DNA from: UKL13-2 sp038321965
Lineage (GTDB): Bacteria; Pseudomonadota; Gammaproteobacteria; Burkholderiales; Usitatibacteraceae
NCBI GenBank assembly: GCA_038321965.1
Contig: JBBQFL010000005.1
Span: forward strand, 1-64,000
Direction of reading: 5' to 3'
DNA: 64,000 nucleotides
Shown here in pieces: positions 34,734 through 44,220 of the stretch; within the stretch, counting starts at the first letter, position 1; every line of letters begins with the position of its first letter. The position numbers and the translations under genes were made by a program. Below the pieces are notes generated by a model. The model made no database searches and had not been told where the DNA came from. It saw only the letters and a program-made list of their open reading frames with translations.

Positions 34734-34849
34734 TCACAATCTTCAGCGTTTTGGCACTGCGAGTTACCGTGCCGGCGACTACGCAACTGGCGTTCTGCAA
34801 CTCTGGATCAAACTGATCCAAAGTTGATCAGAGACGACTGCGCCATGCG

Positions 34850-36631
34850 CTATTGTTTCTGCTCCGCCAGACACCGATCCACTGCCGCCTCAAGCACATT
34901 CAACGGCACGGAGCCATGCACCAACACCTCCTCATGGAAGGCGCGAATATCAAACTTCGCACCCAGCGCTTTTTCGGCGCGCGCACGTAATTCCCGCAAC
35001 TTCAGTTCGCCAATCTTGTAGCTGAGCGCCTGGCCGGGAACGGCGATGTAGCGTTCGACCTCCTGCACCGCAACCGTCTCGCCCTGTGGCACGTTTTCCA
35101 TAAAGTAAGCGATGGCCTGCTCACGGGTCCAACCCTTGCTGTGTACACCGGTGTCGATCACCAGGCGCACTGCACGCCACACTTCCGCAGACAGGCGCCC
35201 GACCCATTGCATTGGATCGTCGTATAGCCCCATTTCCTGCCCAAGCATTTCGCTATAGAGGCCCCAACCCTCGCTGAACGCGCCAGTACCGCCGTAACGC
35301 CTGAAGGCTGGCATATTCGTTTGCTCCTGGGCAAGGCTAAGCTCAAAGTGGTGGCCGGGAATCGCCTCGTGGACAAAAAAAGCGGTGGTAGTGAAACGTG
35401 TGCGGGTCTCTGGTTTGTAGGCGTTGTAGTAGAAGATGCCGGGACGCGAGCCGTCGGGCGCGCCTCGAAAATACTGCGCCGGCGGACCGCTCACCTCGCG
35501 GAAGGCTTCAATGGGCCGTATTTCAAATGCGGTTTTGGGGATACGGGCAAAGAATGCGGGCACCTTGGCATCGACACGCGAGCGCAAGGCTTCATAAGTC
35601 GCCTGCATTTCTTCGCGGTTGGTAAAACGCAATTCTGGCGCCGTGTTCAGATAAACGAAAAATTCCTTGAGCGAGCCCTTGAATCCAACACGCTCTTTGG
35701 CAACTTCAAATAGACCGCGAATGCGTGACACTTCCGCCAGCCCAATGGCGTGAATGGCATCGGGGCTCATGTCAGTGGTCGTAGAACTGCGTGCCATGAA
35801 CGCGTACCAGGCTTTGCCGTCTGGCAGCGCACTGAGTGTCAGCGTGTCGCGACCGGCTGGCAGGTAGGTATCACCCATGAAGGTTAGCAATCGCTGGTAT
35901 GCAGGCACGATGCGGTCTCGTACCAGTGTCGTGTAGGCCGAGGTGAGCCGGGTTTTGTCGACCTCGGAAAAACTCGCAGGGAATTTCTTCAGCGGCGCAA
36001 GGTAGATGCTCTTTTCAATGTCTGCATTTCCCAGATTTTCCAGTTGCGGCAACACTGGTTTGATCAGCACCTTGGGCATGACCACGCCCCGTTTCATGCC
36101 CTCGCGCATATCGGCGATCATGCCGTCCACCGCAGGCGCGAATCCAGCCGCGCGAGAAAGCCAGTTGTCGTAATCCTTAACCGTTTCAAATGGCTGCGCA
36201 AGGCGCCCAGAACCGAGCTGAGCAAAGGTCAATGGCAAACTAAAGAATTGATTGATCGGCGTCAGATGGGATGGAAACTTCAGCGCATCAAGCGACTGTT
36301 GAAGCTGGTAGCGCAGCAAGTCATAGCTGATACGATCTTCGCCTTTCAAGCTTGCAGGATCGTACTGCGCGGTTTGCGCCAGATACTTCTCAGCAAGTGC
36401 GCGCGCCTTTGCCCGACTCTCTGCCGAGGTCGTCGCGCCAAATCGGTCATTGAACCGGTTGTCGCCATTGAACGTCGCCGAAATGGGATTCGCCTGCATG
36501 TATTCATCCCAATAGGTCGCGTAGAGCTGATTCATTTTTTCCGGCGTTGCCGGGGGTGCGGCGAAGGCACAAAGTGTCGCTAGCGTGGACAGGCCGACGA
36601 CGGCAAGACGAGACAAGTGTTTGGTGGGCAT
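34850..36631 (-). CDS. exported DUF885-family protein (putative zinc metallopeptidase)
   Basis: The 593-residue protein has a signal peptide (LAVVGLSTLATLCAFA) and the DUF885 domain across its length. The hallmark is HEAIPGHHFELSLAQE, an HExxPGHH variant of the zinc-peptidase motif, with EGWGLYSEML downstream as the likely third ligand region. LPDGKAWYAFMARSSTTT is another family signature. Related proteins are thought to be carboxypeptidases; substrate and activity are inferred. The gene stands alone, with a 426-base gap on its upstream side. Confidence 0.85.
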   Translation of the reverse strand: MPTKHLSRLAVVGLSTLATLCAFAAPPATPEKMNQLYATYWDEYMQANPISATFNGDNRFNDRFGATTSAESRAKARALAEKYLAQTAQYDPASLKGEDRISYDLLRYQLQQSLDALKFPSHLTPINQFFSLPLTFAQLGSGRLAQPFETVKDYDNWLSRAAGFAPAVDGMIADMREGMKRGVVMPKVLIKPVLPQLENLGNADIEKSIYLAPLKKFPASFSEVDKTRLTSAYTTLVRDRIVPAYQRLLTFMGDTYLPAGRDTLTLSALPDGKAWYAFMARSSTTTDMSPDAIHAIGLAEVSRIRGLFEVAKERVGFKGSLKEFFVYLNTAPELRFTNREEMQATYEALRSRVDAKVPAFFARIPKTAFEIRPIEAFREVSGPPAQYFRGAPDGSRPGIFYYNAYKPETRTRFTTTAFFVHEAIPGHHFELSLAQEQTNMPAFRRYGGTGAFSEGWGLYSEMLGQEMGLYDDPMQWVGRLSAEVWRAVRLVIDTGVHSKGWTREQAIAYFMENVPQGETVAVQEVERYIAVPGQALSYKIGELKLRELRARAEKALGAKFDIRAFHEEVLVHGSVPLNVLEAAVDRCLAEQKQ

Positions 36632-37057
36632 GGGAATGGGTGCTGAGTGCCAACTATTTAAGGAATGAGAATTTTAAACGCCCTCGCCGTCCTAACGTGA
36701 ACGTATTTGCCGACACTCATCGGCTATACGCGTCAAACGAGCGAATATCGCCGCCTTCCCAATATTGGCGAGGAAGATCCAGGCTTCGCGAAGATGTCGG
36801 CGTCGGACGAATGCTGACATCATCATTCAGCTTCGATACGGGACGAATCAGCAATTGGCCCGCAGACTGCGCTGCATCCCGAGAACTATCATTTGCTCGC
36901 CGCGCAACTTTGATGCGAACGGTAGTCGTGCGGATTGGATGGAGCGATTGCAATGTGTCTACTGAAATTTACAGCCCAGCCCAGCCTGGCAGTAACGTGC
37001 CATCAGCTGTATGGCATAACTTCCAAGCAATAACACGATGATTTTGAAGGACTCGCT
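36632..37057. other. intergenic stretch, no gene seen
   Basis: This divergent gap separates the DUF885 and DUF1631 genes and must hold both promoters. I find no protein-like frame. The only symmetrical feature noted is CCAATATTGG at 36759-36768, a 10-base palindrome whose core recurs at 43241-43252. Confidence 0.5.
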
Positions 37058-39277
37058 ATGACATCGATTTCGCTTTCGACAATGGATCCCAATTTGATTG
37101 ATGGGGTCAGGGACCAACTCGCACAAGACTTTGCGCAGCGTGTTTTCGATGCGGCAACCGACGTTGGCGAATGTCTGGACCTCGAAGCCGAGGCTTCTAT
37201 CAGCGCCACCGAAAAGAAGCGCTTCGAGCGTGCTTCAGATTTGCTTCTTGCAAGGCGCCGTGACCTTCAGACGCATGCCGCGACGGTCGTTAGCCGACTC
37301 TTTGACGAGAAACTGCAACGCCTGTTGGACGGCGGCACACGCAATGCAATGCTGTCGCTTGACGGTATGACGCTACTGGCTGACGACCGGCTTGACGAAG
37401 AAATCGCCATCAACCATTGCAGCCGGCGCCTGAAGGAACAGTGCGACTACGAACTTTGGTGCCTCACTCAGCGCATCGCCACGCTCGTCGGAATCGCGCA
37501 TCCGGCCGACACCAAGAACCCGGTCTTTCCGCAAACGTTTGCTCAGGCACTCATGGAAGCGATTGGGTCGATTGAAAACAATGCGGCGGTAAGGCTCATC
37601 GTGTTCAAGGCGTTCGGTCCGGTACTGCTTGAAATTGTGCCGGCCGTTTTTACAGCCGCCAATGCCGCGCTGATGGCACGCGGTATTGATATCGATGTCG
37701 GTGATTATTACGGTCGTCCGGTATTAACCCCCGAGCGGCCATCGCCCACCGCAGCAAGTCAACATGAAATCACTGCCCATGCCAATCTCGAACTCACTGC
37801 CGCACTCAAAAAAATACTGTCCCGCGCTGGGCAGGTACACCCCGAGACCGAGGCCGAGCGAGACACAGCGTCCGCCACGCGCGCACTGGCGACCACCATG
37901 AAGCTGCCTGCTTACAATCGCGAAGAAGCCGTCGAACCGGCATGGCGCGGCGCGCTTCATGACATTGAAGCCGTGAATGCACACATCGTCGAGCACAAGG
38001 CAACAAATGTCCGAACGTTGCATGTGGCCAGACGGGCATTGCAAGACAAACTGACCCGCGATGAACAAGTGGTCAGCGACATCGTTACCGTGATGTTTGA
38101 CCGCCTGCTGATCGATTCACGCATGCCGGTCGAGCTGCGCGACGTTGTCGCGCGCTTGCAGCTTCCAGTGCTTGAACTGGCGCTCGATGACCGCTCGCTG
38201 CTGACGCAGGTACACCATCCCGTACGCAAATTCATCGACCTTGTTGCGGAGTTTGGTCTCACCCTTGGGCTGGATGACGACGATGAGTCGACGGTACGCT
38301 CGGTGGAGAACATCATTGATGGCCTGTTATTGAGCCATCGCAAATTGCCTGATGCATTCCAGCTCGCGCTTAACCAGCTCGATGGTTTTTATTACCACCA
38401 CGAAGAAGCGGCACTTCAGACCGACGCAAAGCTGCGCGCGCTGGAGCGCGACGAGGCGGCCGAATTCGCCGGCAGTCAAGCAGATCGCGAAATAGCATTG
38501 CGGCTGCAAAACCGCGCATTGGCTGAGCCGATCATTGCCTTCGTTTTGACCGCCTGGCGGGCGGTTCTCATTCATGATTACCTTCGCGGCGGTGCAAGCG
38601 GCCAACCATGGAAGCTGGCGCTGGCCACAATCGACGATCTGGTCAAGAGCGTTCATCCAGCGGCGGAAAAAGCCAACCTGCAGCGCCTCACAACGACATT
38701 GCCGGCGACAATCGAATTGTTACTCACTCGACCGGATATCATTGGCGACCACAGCTTGATCGCGGCAGATCTGTTTGCCGAACTAAGGCGCTCCCACGCG
38801 CTCGCTATCGCCGGAAAATGGACCGAGATCGGTGGCAGGGTCGTTACCCCCTCATTGGATGTACTTTCAGCACCACGCGAGGTCGTCTCGCCCAGCGCGT
38901 CGCTCGCCGCATTGGGGATGGCCTGCGGTGACTGGATCGAAACCCGCGACGACGGCATTCGCCGTTGGAGACTAAATTGGATCACGACGATTCTGGGTAC
39001 CTGTGTTTTCAAACACTATGAGTCTGGCACCACCTGCAATATGCGCTGTGACGAACTGGCCGAGCGGCTTGAGTCGGGCTCGGTACAACGTGTGCGCGGA
39101 TTGGGCCTGGCTGACGAGGTATTGAGCAATGCCTTTGAGACAGTGTCGCGAAAAGTTCGGCATGACGGCTCAGTGCTGGCTGCTCGATCGATCGGTAAAT
39201 CAAGGGCCCTACCGCCATCACCCGTTGCGCCTGACTACGCGGCAAATGAACTGAAGCTTCCGATGCGGCGGGCATGA
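37058..39277 (+). CDS. DUF1631-family protein
   Basis: The 739-residue cytoplasmic protein matches the DUF1631 pattern: an N-terminal part with LQRLLDGG, LSLDGMTLLADDRLDEEIAI, NPVFPQTFAQALMEAI and VRLIVFKAFGPVLLEIVPAVF, then a long helical middle. The C-terminal segment LGMACGDWIETRDDGIRRWRLNWIT resembles a small PilZ-like beta domain. Many entries in this family are misnamed thymidine phosphorylase; nothing here supports that. AAGGA lies 6 bases before the ATG. PilZ-like ends in some members suggest a cyclic-di-GMP link, which remains a guess. Confidence 0.75.
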   Translation: MTSISLSTMDPNLIDGVRDQLAQDFAQRVFDAATDVGECLDLEAEASISATEKKRFERASDLLLARRRDLQTHAATVVSRLFDEKLQRLLDGGTRNAMLSLDGMTLLADDRLDEEIAINHCSRRLKEQCDYELWCLTQRIATLVGIAHPADTKNPVFPQTFAQALMEAIGSIENNAAVRLIVFKAFGPVLLEIVPAVFTAANAALMARGIDIDVGDYYGRPVLTPERPSPTAASQHEITAHANLELTAALKKILSRAGQVHPETEAERDTASATRALATTMKLPAYNREEAVEPAWRGALHDIEAVNAHIVEHKATNVRTLHVARRALQDKLTRDEQVVSDIVTVMFDRLLIDSRMPVELRDVVARLQLPVLELALDDRSLLTQVHHPVRKFIDLVAEFGLTLGLDDDDESTVRSVENIIDGLLLSHRKLPDAFQLALNQLDGFYYHHEEAALQTDAKLRALERDEAAEFAGSQADREIALRLQNRALAEPIIAFVLTAWRAVLIHDYLRGGASGQPWKLALATIDDLVKSVHPAAEKANLQRLTTTLPATIELLLTRPDIIGDHSLIAADLFAELRRSHALAIAGKWTEIGGRVVTPSLDVLSAPREVVSPSASLAALGMACGDWIETRDDGIRRWRLNWITTILGTCVFKHYESGTTCNMRCDELAERLESGSVQRVRGLGLADEVLSNAFETVSRKVRHDGSVLAARSIGKSRALPPSPVAPDYAANELKLPMRRA

Positions 39278-39513
39278 CCCTCAATGAACGTCGCGCTTAA
39301 GCGAAATTACGAAACCGTCCATTCAGCGCGGGTTTTCAGCAGTTTTAGTTCCACGATGCCCTTCAAATGGCGTTCTACCTGCCCACTTGCGGGCAGATTG
39401 GTTTAGGACATACTTAGACCGATGTCGCCTAAATGATCGGCGAGTGTAGCCGCCAATTTTCTCCAACGCCGTCAGAGCTGGAGATCACAAAATCCCAATT
39501 GCGATGGATATCG

Positions 39514-41727
39514 TCAGGCCAACTCCCGCAGCGGCAACTCGTATCGCCTCTTCAATCCAGCATTTGCCAACGCATTCACGATGGCCGGCGCGACCAATGG
39601 TACGCATGGCTCCCCCAAGCCAGTCGGCGTTTTGCCATTGCTCATGAATTCAATCAACATTTGTGGGGAATCCGTGATGCGCGACACCGCGTAATCGTGA
39701 AAATTGCTCTGTGCGACGCGGCCATCCTTTAGCGTAATCTCAGCCGACATGCATGAGGTCAAGCCATACAGAATCGCGCCCTCCACCTGCGCACGCGCGC
39801 TGTCAGGATTGAGCACCAAGCCGCAATCGACCAGACAAATCACGCGGTCGATGCTGAAATCTCCGCCGGGTCGGGCAGTGACTTCTGCGACCATTGCCAC
39901 ATAGGTTGAGCTTTGCACATGCATCGCAAATCCGCGACCGCGTGCTTCACCGTTCACCCAAACCAGCGGTTGCGACCAGTTCGACAGCGCCGCCGCCCGG
40001 CGTATAAGGTCCATCATGCGGCCAGTGTCCCACCAGTATTCGGTGTTGGCACGCGAATTGAAAAACTGCAGGCGTCGCGACGGGGCCAGCATTTCGAGAC
40101 GCCACTCAAGCGGATCTCTACCGGCTTCAACCGCAAGCTCGTCGAGAAAACAATTAGCCGCAAACGAGTGATAAAACTCTTGTACACCGCGCATCCATGC
40201 GCGGCGCAGCGGAGTCTCCACATGCGTGCCCTCGAACTGCACATTTGGAATCGCATAGGGCAGGCGCGAAGCGCCGGCCAGCAACTCGCCCTCTGCCAGT
40301 TCCTTGGCCAGCTCTCCATCGGAGGTTGAGCTCTGGCTGGACTGTACGCTGTGATGGCGCCAGAAATTGATGGCATTGTCAGCGTCGATACCGGCTTCCA
40401 ATTCCTGCATGCTGGGTGATCGATAGAAGCCCGAACGAATATCGTCCTCGCGGGTGCGGAATAATTTAACCGGTGCGCCGATGCGTTTGCTGACACGCAC
40501 CGCCTCCAGCACAAAGTCGTGCAGCGATTTGCGGCCGAAGCCGCCACCAATGGCCGTGACATTCACCGTCACATTGGCGACTGAAATTTTTAGCGCCTCG
40601 GCAATTCGTTCGCGGTTTTCACCCGGGTTCTGGGTCGGCGCCCAGACCTCGCAATGGGTGTTTTCGTTGGTGCCTTGAACATGTGCGGTACAGTTGGGGG
40701 GCTCCAGTGCGGCGTGAGTCATAAAGGGCGTGTAGTAGCGGCGCTTGATGATTTTCTTTGCCCGGCTGCGTGCGGCATCGACGTCGCCCCCACTGCGGTA
40801 GATCGTGCCCGACTTGTTCACTGCGCCTTCCAGTGCCGAGCGTATCTGCGGGCTGTCCATCGATGCGGGGTCAGCTTGCCACTTCACGTTCAGTGCACGC
40901 CTTCCCTCGATACAGGACCAGCTATCGCCTGCCACGACCACAACGCCGGCGTAGGTATGGCCTTCCGCCATGAATTCACTCTCCATCGCGAAAACATCAG
41001 TTACACCAGCGACGGATTTGCTTGCGGCTGCATCGAACGATTTCAGTTTCGTATCCGGCAAGGGCGCGCGTTCGATCAGCGCGTATCGCATGCCAGGTAC
41101 TATGACATCGAGACCAAAAGTAAGCGCGCCGGTGGTCTGCGCGTGCAAATCGACGCTCGCGACATACTTGCCGATGATCCTGAATTCATTGGCCGCCTTC
41201 AGCTTGGGTGTAGCCGGTGGGACTTCCTTCGCAGCCAACGCTGCCAGCTCGCCATAGCCTAGGCGCTTGCCATCCTTGGCAATGACGAATCCGCTCTCGG
41301 TGCGCAGTTCATTGGCAGGCACATTCAGCTTTCGGCTAGCGGCGCTGACCAGCATGGCCTTCGCCGTCGCTGCAGCGGTGCGCAGCGGAATCCAGCCCAG
41401 AAAAATGCTCGCGTCGCCTACCGTATTCTGGTCGCCATATTTCGCATCGCCATTCGCGCGAATCACGGTGACATTTTTCCAATCTGCATCGAGCTCGTCG
41501 CACAACACCATCGCCAGCGTGGTGCGTATTCCCTGGCCCATCTCCGCACGATGCACGGTAAGCGCGATTTTGCCGGTGGAAAAAATTTCGATGAAAGCGC
41601 TGGGAGCGAATGAGGTCTCAGCGGCATTTGTAGCTGCCGCTTCCAAGTTGATCGGCAGGGAGAATGCGGCAACGGAGGCGGCGCCGGCCTGCAGAAATTG
41701 GCGCCGCGAAGTGTTAACGGCACTCAT
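39514..41727 (-). CDS. molybdopterin-binding large subunit of a xanthine dehydrogenase-family hydroxylase
   Basis: This 737-residue subunit carries the molybdenum cofactor and oxidises an aldehyde or N-heterocycle (IorB-like). The twin-arginine signal SRRQFLQAGAAS indicates export of the folded complex. Cofactor and active-site regions include HRAEMGQGIRTTLAMVL, TAIGGGFGRKS, RRAWMRGVQEFYHSF and the catalytic Glu in GLGEP near residue 712. The small Fe-S subunit gene overlaps its start by 4 bases. No XdhC-type maturation gene or cytochrome c subunit is adjacent. Confidence 0.88.
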   Translation of the reverse strand: MSAVNTSRRQFLQAGAASVAAFSLPINLEAAATNAAETSFAPSAFIEIFSTGKIALTVHRAEMGQGIRTTLAMVLCDELDADWKNVTVIRANGDAKYGDQNTVGDASIFLGWIPLRTAAATAKAMLVSAASRKLNVPANELRTESGFVIAKDGKRLGYGELAALAAKEVPPATPKLKAANEFRIIGKYVASVDLHAQTTGALTFGLDVIVPGMRYALIERAPLPDTKLKSFDAAASKSVAGVTDVFAMESEFMAEGHTYAGVVVVAGDSWSCIEGRRALNVKWQADPASMDSPQIRSALEGAVNKSGTIYRSGGDVDAARSRAKKIIKRRYYTPFMTHAALEPPNCTAHVQGTNENTHCEVWAPTQNPGENRERIAEALKISVANVTVNVTAIGGGFGRKSLHDFVLEAVRVSKRIGAPVKLFRTREDDIRSGFYRSPSMQELEAGIDADNAINFWRHHSVQSSQSSTSDGELAKELAEGELLAGASRLPYAIPNVQFEGTHVETPLRRAWMRGVQEFYHSFAANCFLDELAVEAGRDPLEWRLEMLAPSRRLQFFNSRANTEYWWDTGRMMDLIRRAAALSNWSQPLVWVNGEARGRGFAMHVQSSTYVAMVAEVTARPGGDFSIDRVICLVDCGLVLNPDSARAQVEGAILYGLTSCMSAEITLKDGRVAQSNFHDYAVSRITDSPQMLIEFMSNGKTPTGLGEPCVPLVAPAIVNALANAGLKRRYELPLRELA

Positions 41728-42194
41728 GCTTTCGCCTCCTTCATATATGTCGCTGCCCGTTCCACCGCGCGGCCGATGCGGTCATAGGTACCACAGCGGC
41801 AAATGTTTCCCGCCATCGCAGTACGCATCTGCGCAGGCGAGGGCGAAGGGTTTTGGTGTAGCAGCGCCGCCGCCGACATGATCTGCCCCGACTGGCAGTA
41901 GCCACACTGCGGTACATTCTCATCGCGCCAGGCGCGCTGCACAGGGTGGTTGCCGTCCCTGGAGAGGCCCTCGATGGTAGTGATTTTTGCGCCTTTCACG
42001 GCGGAGACCGGAACTGAGCATGCACGTACCGGCTTGCCATCAAGATGCACGGTGCACGCACCGCAGAGACCGATGCCGCACCCGTATTTTGTGCCGGTGA
42101 GCCTGACGTGATCGCGGAGTGCCCACAGCAGCGGCATGTCGGGATCAACGTCTAGCAATTGGGGAGACTGGTTGATGGTCAAGGTGATTTTCAT
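41724..42194 (-). CDS. (2Fe-2S)-binding small subunit of the molybdenum hydroxylase
   Basis: The 156-residue subunit carries two [2Fe-2S] clusters that take electrons from the molybdenum site. The plant-type ferredoxin motif is CGIGLCGACTVHLDG with a fourth Cys after PVRA. The second cluster is held by CGYCQSGQIM and NICRCGTY. There is no signal peptide, so it probably rides out with the Tat-exported large subunit. The ATGA overlap with the large-subunit gene points to coupled translation. Confidence 0.92.
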   Translation of the reverse strand: MKITLTINQSPQLLDVDPDMPLLWALRDHVRLTGTKYGCGIGLCGACTVHLDGKPVRACSVPVSAVKGAKITTIEGLSRDGNHPVQRAWRDENVPQCGYCQSGQIMSAAALLHQNPSPSPAQMRTAMAGNICRCGTYDRIGRAVERAATYMKEAKA

Positions 42195-42381
42195 TTGTTG
42201 TCTCGGTAAGTGATTGCTCTGGAGTTGCGTCTCTCGCCAACTGCTCTCTTACAGAGGCGACTGGCTAAGTCATCGCTAGAACGGGCAGCGTGCGCCTGGC
42301 TTTCCGCCCGGTCGTGGAGAAGGGACCGGGGGCGGAGCGATGACGCCGGGGCTGGCTCATCAATCTGCCGATACCGAAGTA

Positions 42382-42867
42382 TCAAGGCTCATTCCTCTCG
42401 GTCAAAACCTGCACCACCCGCCATTGATTGTTCCAGCGCGTCAGGTTCACCATTTCGGTTCGATCAGTCAGTGTCAGAACCGCCGATGCACGTCCACCAT
42501 CAACCTTCACATTGCTGACTTCCTGCTTCCGCGCGGAAGGCTGCGCGAGACGACCCAAGCCACGGTCCGTCATATCGATCAGCGCGAGACCGCTGGTGAC
42601 GTCGATCACATCGGTCCGTGCGGGGTGGCGGCGCACAGTGGCACGCGTGTATTCGGGATGCAGTTGCGCGACCATCAAGCTGGCGTTGCCCTCGTACCAG
42701 GCGCGAGCATAGCGTTGAAGAGTCTCGTGCACTTCGGTTTCAGCGCTGGCGCCAGCAACCGAGGGACCGGTGGCTTGGGAGATCGCAGCGGATGTTGCAA
42801 TAGTAGAGGCAATGGAGAACACGGTTGCTGCGAAGAGATGACTGTAAAAATGATACGTTGTGCGCAT
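42382..42867 (-). CDS. exported NTF2-like (putative lumazine-binding) protein
   Basis: The 161-residue protein has an N-terminal signal (HLFAATVFSIASTIATSAA) and an NTF2-like domain: EVHETLQRYARAWYEGNASLMVAQLHPEYTRATVR, then VLTLTDRTEMVNLTRW and WRVVQVLTE. This fits the Lumazine_bd_2 group of exported proteins. The ATG at 42867, with AGAGG 5 bases before, is preferred over the frame start at 43128, whose extra 87 residues look non-coding. Function is unknown. Confidence 0.7.
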   Translation of the reverse strand: MRTTYHFYSHLFAATVFSIASTIATSAAISQATGPSVAGASAETEVHETLQRYARAWYEGNASLMVAQLHPEYTRATVRRHPARTDVIDVTSGLALIDMTDRGLGRLAQPSARKQEVSNVKVDGGRASAVLTLTDRTEMVNLTRWNNQWRVVQVLTERNEP

Positions 42868-43336
42868 GTTGACCTCTTGCGGTGGCGGTTTGATTGAATT
42901 GGACGCGACTTTAATCGCGGCCCGACAACCAATCACGTGGGAAGCGATGAAATGCGGTTTGGTGGGATGGGAGTGCGGCAGGGCCCCCGTTGCGACTGGC
43001 CAAACGGGAATGCTGGGAAACGGACGGGAGTGAATAAACGTCTTGCCGGCATCGTTGGGCGTGAATGCGTCAGCTGTTCCACGTAGAGCGATCAGTGGTA
43101 CCGGCGCGTGTCGGTACACCATTTCCACGGCAGCTCAGCGTTGACCGCGCGATCAATCGATTGAGTCATTGCCATTGGTTTTGCCCGATTTATATAAACA
43201 GACTTACGCCTACACACATCTGGGCGTGCCCCTCACATTCACCAATATTGGTTTGTGCCGTAATACATACCTGCATCTGTCGCCATTTTAAAAAGCGATG
43301 TGGCAACACCATTCGATTTTCCACGGAGGCATAAAC
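42868..43336. other. intergenic stretch with one palindrome, no gene seen
   Basis: This 469-base divergent gap lies between two genes for exported proteins. No convincing frame was found. ACCAATATTGGT at 43241-43252 is a perfect 12-base palindrome, 85 bases before the next start, and could be an operator. An AT-richer interval at 43185-43300 may contain the promoter of the small exported protein. Confidence 0.45.
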
Positions 43337-43651
43337 ATGAAGCAATCTTGTCAAAATGATTTCCGCCCATTACGCGCGCTGCTGCTGGCGGCGCTGCTAG
43401 GCGCCAGCGCCGGTGTCGTCTGCGCTTCCCCAAGTAGCGATGCTCAAGCATTGTCGAAAGGTGCGACTGAAGATGTAACGCCGCAGCAGAAGTACAACAC
43501 CGCCATTCGCGAAGCCGGTGGCGGATATAAGGAGTGGCTGCGCGAATGTAACAATGGTCCTGCCGATCTAAAGCGCTCCTGTACTGCCGAGGCCAAGGCT
43601 ACTTATGACAGCGATATGGCGCGCGCAAAACTGATACTCACGGCGCGTTGA
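43337..43651 (+). CDS. small exported hypothetical protein
   Basis: The 104-residue precursor has a clear signal peptide (LRALLLAALLGASAGVVCA) and a mature part of about 75 residues with two cysteines (RECNNG and KRSCTAEAK) that could form a disulfide. The motif YNTAIREAGGGYKEWLREC followed by AEAKATYDSDMARAK resembles small exported proteins common in betaproteobacteria with no known role. GGAGG lies 7 bases before the ATG at 43337, fixing the start. Confidence 0.7.
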   Translation: MKQSCQNDFRPLRALLLAALLGASAGVVCASPSSDAQALSKGATEDVTPQQKYNTAIREAGGGYKEWLRECNNGPADLKRSCTAEAKATYDSDMARAKLILTAR

Positions 43652-43662
43652 AGCAATCAGTT

Positions 43663-44184
43663 TTAGTTTGACACTGTTGCACTCAGTCGGGCAGCGGCGG
43701 CGCGTAACAGCGCCACCGAATACAGTTTATGGAAACCCAATAGCATTCTGAAAAGCAATCCCATTTTAGCGTTGCCGGGCTTGCGGTTTCTGACGGGGAC
43801 GACGGCTGATCCGAAATACAGGCGCGTCGCGTGGCCATCACTTGAGGCCACAGGATCAATCATTAGCCATGATCTGGTACGTTCGTTCATATCCGATAGG
43901 AGCAATTGGTTCGGGGTTCGGGCTTCAACATGCCAGGCCGCAAACTCAACGATGCTGCCGATGGCCAGTTGCCGGGCCTCTTCGTCCGTAGAAGGTCTGG
44001 ACACCGTCCATTTCAGTATGCTGCGCTCGACCTTGAAAAGCGGTGTGGTATAAAAAGCGGCAACGAATTGCTCGAGCAAAACTGCCTGCGCAATGACTAC
44101 CGCATAGCAATCCGCATAGGCGTGTGACTCGTACGCTCGCAGCAACGCCGACTCAGGTAACTTGCAACGCTGAACTACAACCAC
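43663..44184 (-). CDS. hypothetical protein, possibly DUF2867-related
   Basis: The 173-residue protein starts at a GTG preceded by GGAGAG. It has no signal peptide. A middle region (LFKVERSILKWTV, IGSIVEFAAWHVEARTPNQLLLSDM) and a C-terminal hydrophobic segment (MGLLFRMLLGFHKLYSVALL) follow the same order as the DUF2867 protein at 33685-34206, though identity is low. I therefore suspect distant homology. It is convergent with the small exported protein gene, 11 bases away. Confidence 0.6.
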   Translation of the reverse strand: MVVVQRCKLPESALLRAYESHAYADCYAVVIAQAVLLEQFVAAFYTTPLFKVERSILKWTVSRPSTDEEARQLAIGSIVEFAAWHVEARTPNQLLLSDMNERTRSWLMIDPVASSDGHATRLYFGSAVVPVRNRKPGNAKMGLLFRMLLGFHKLYSVALLRAAAARLSATVSN

Positions 44185-44186
44185 GC

Positions 44187-44214
44187 TTCACTCTCCCTAT
44201 AGACGAACTATAAA
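44187..44214 (+). promoter_or_regulatory. candidate sigma-70 promoter for an orphan RNA
   Basis: TTCACT (44187-44192) and TATAAA (44209-44214) are separated by 16 bases on the plus strand, matching the -35 and -10 consensus at 4 and 5 of 6 positions. No plus-strand gene follows before the terminator at 44332-44371. Confidence 0.4.
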
Positions 44215-44220
44215 TCGACA

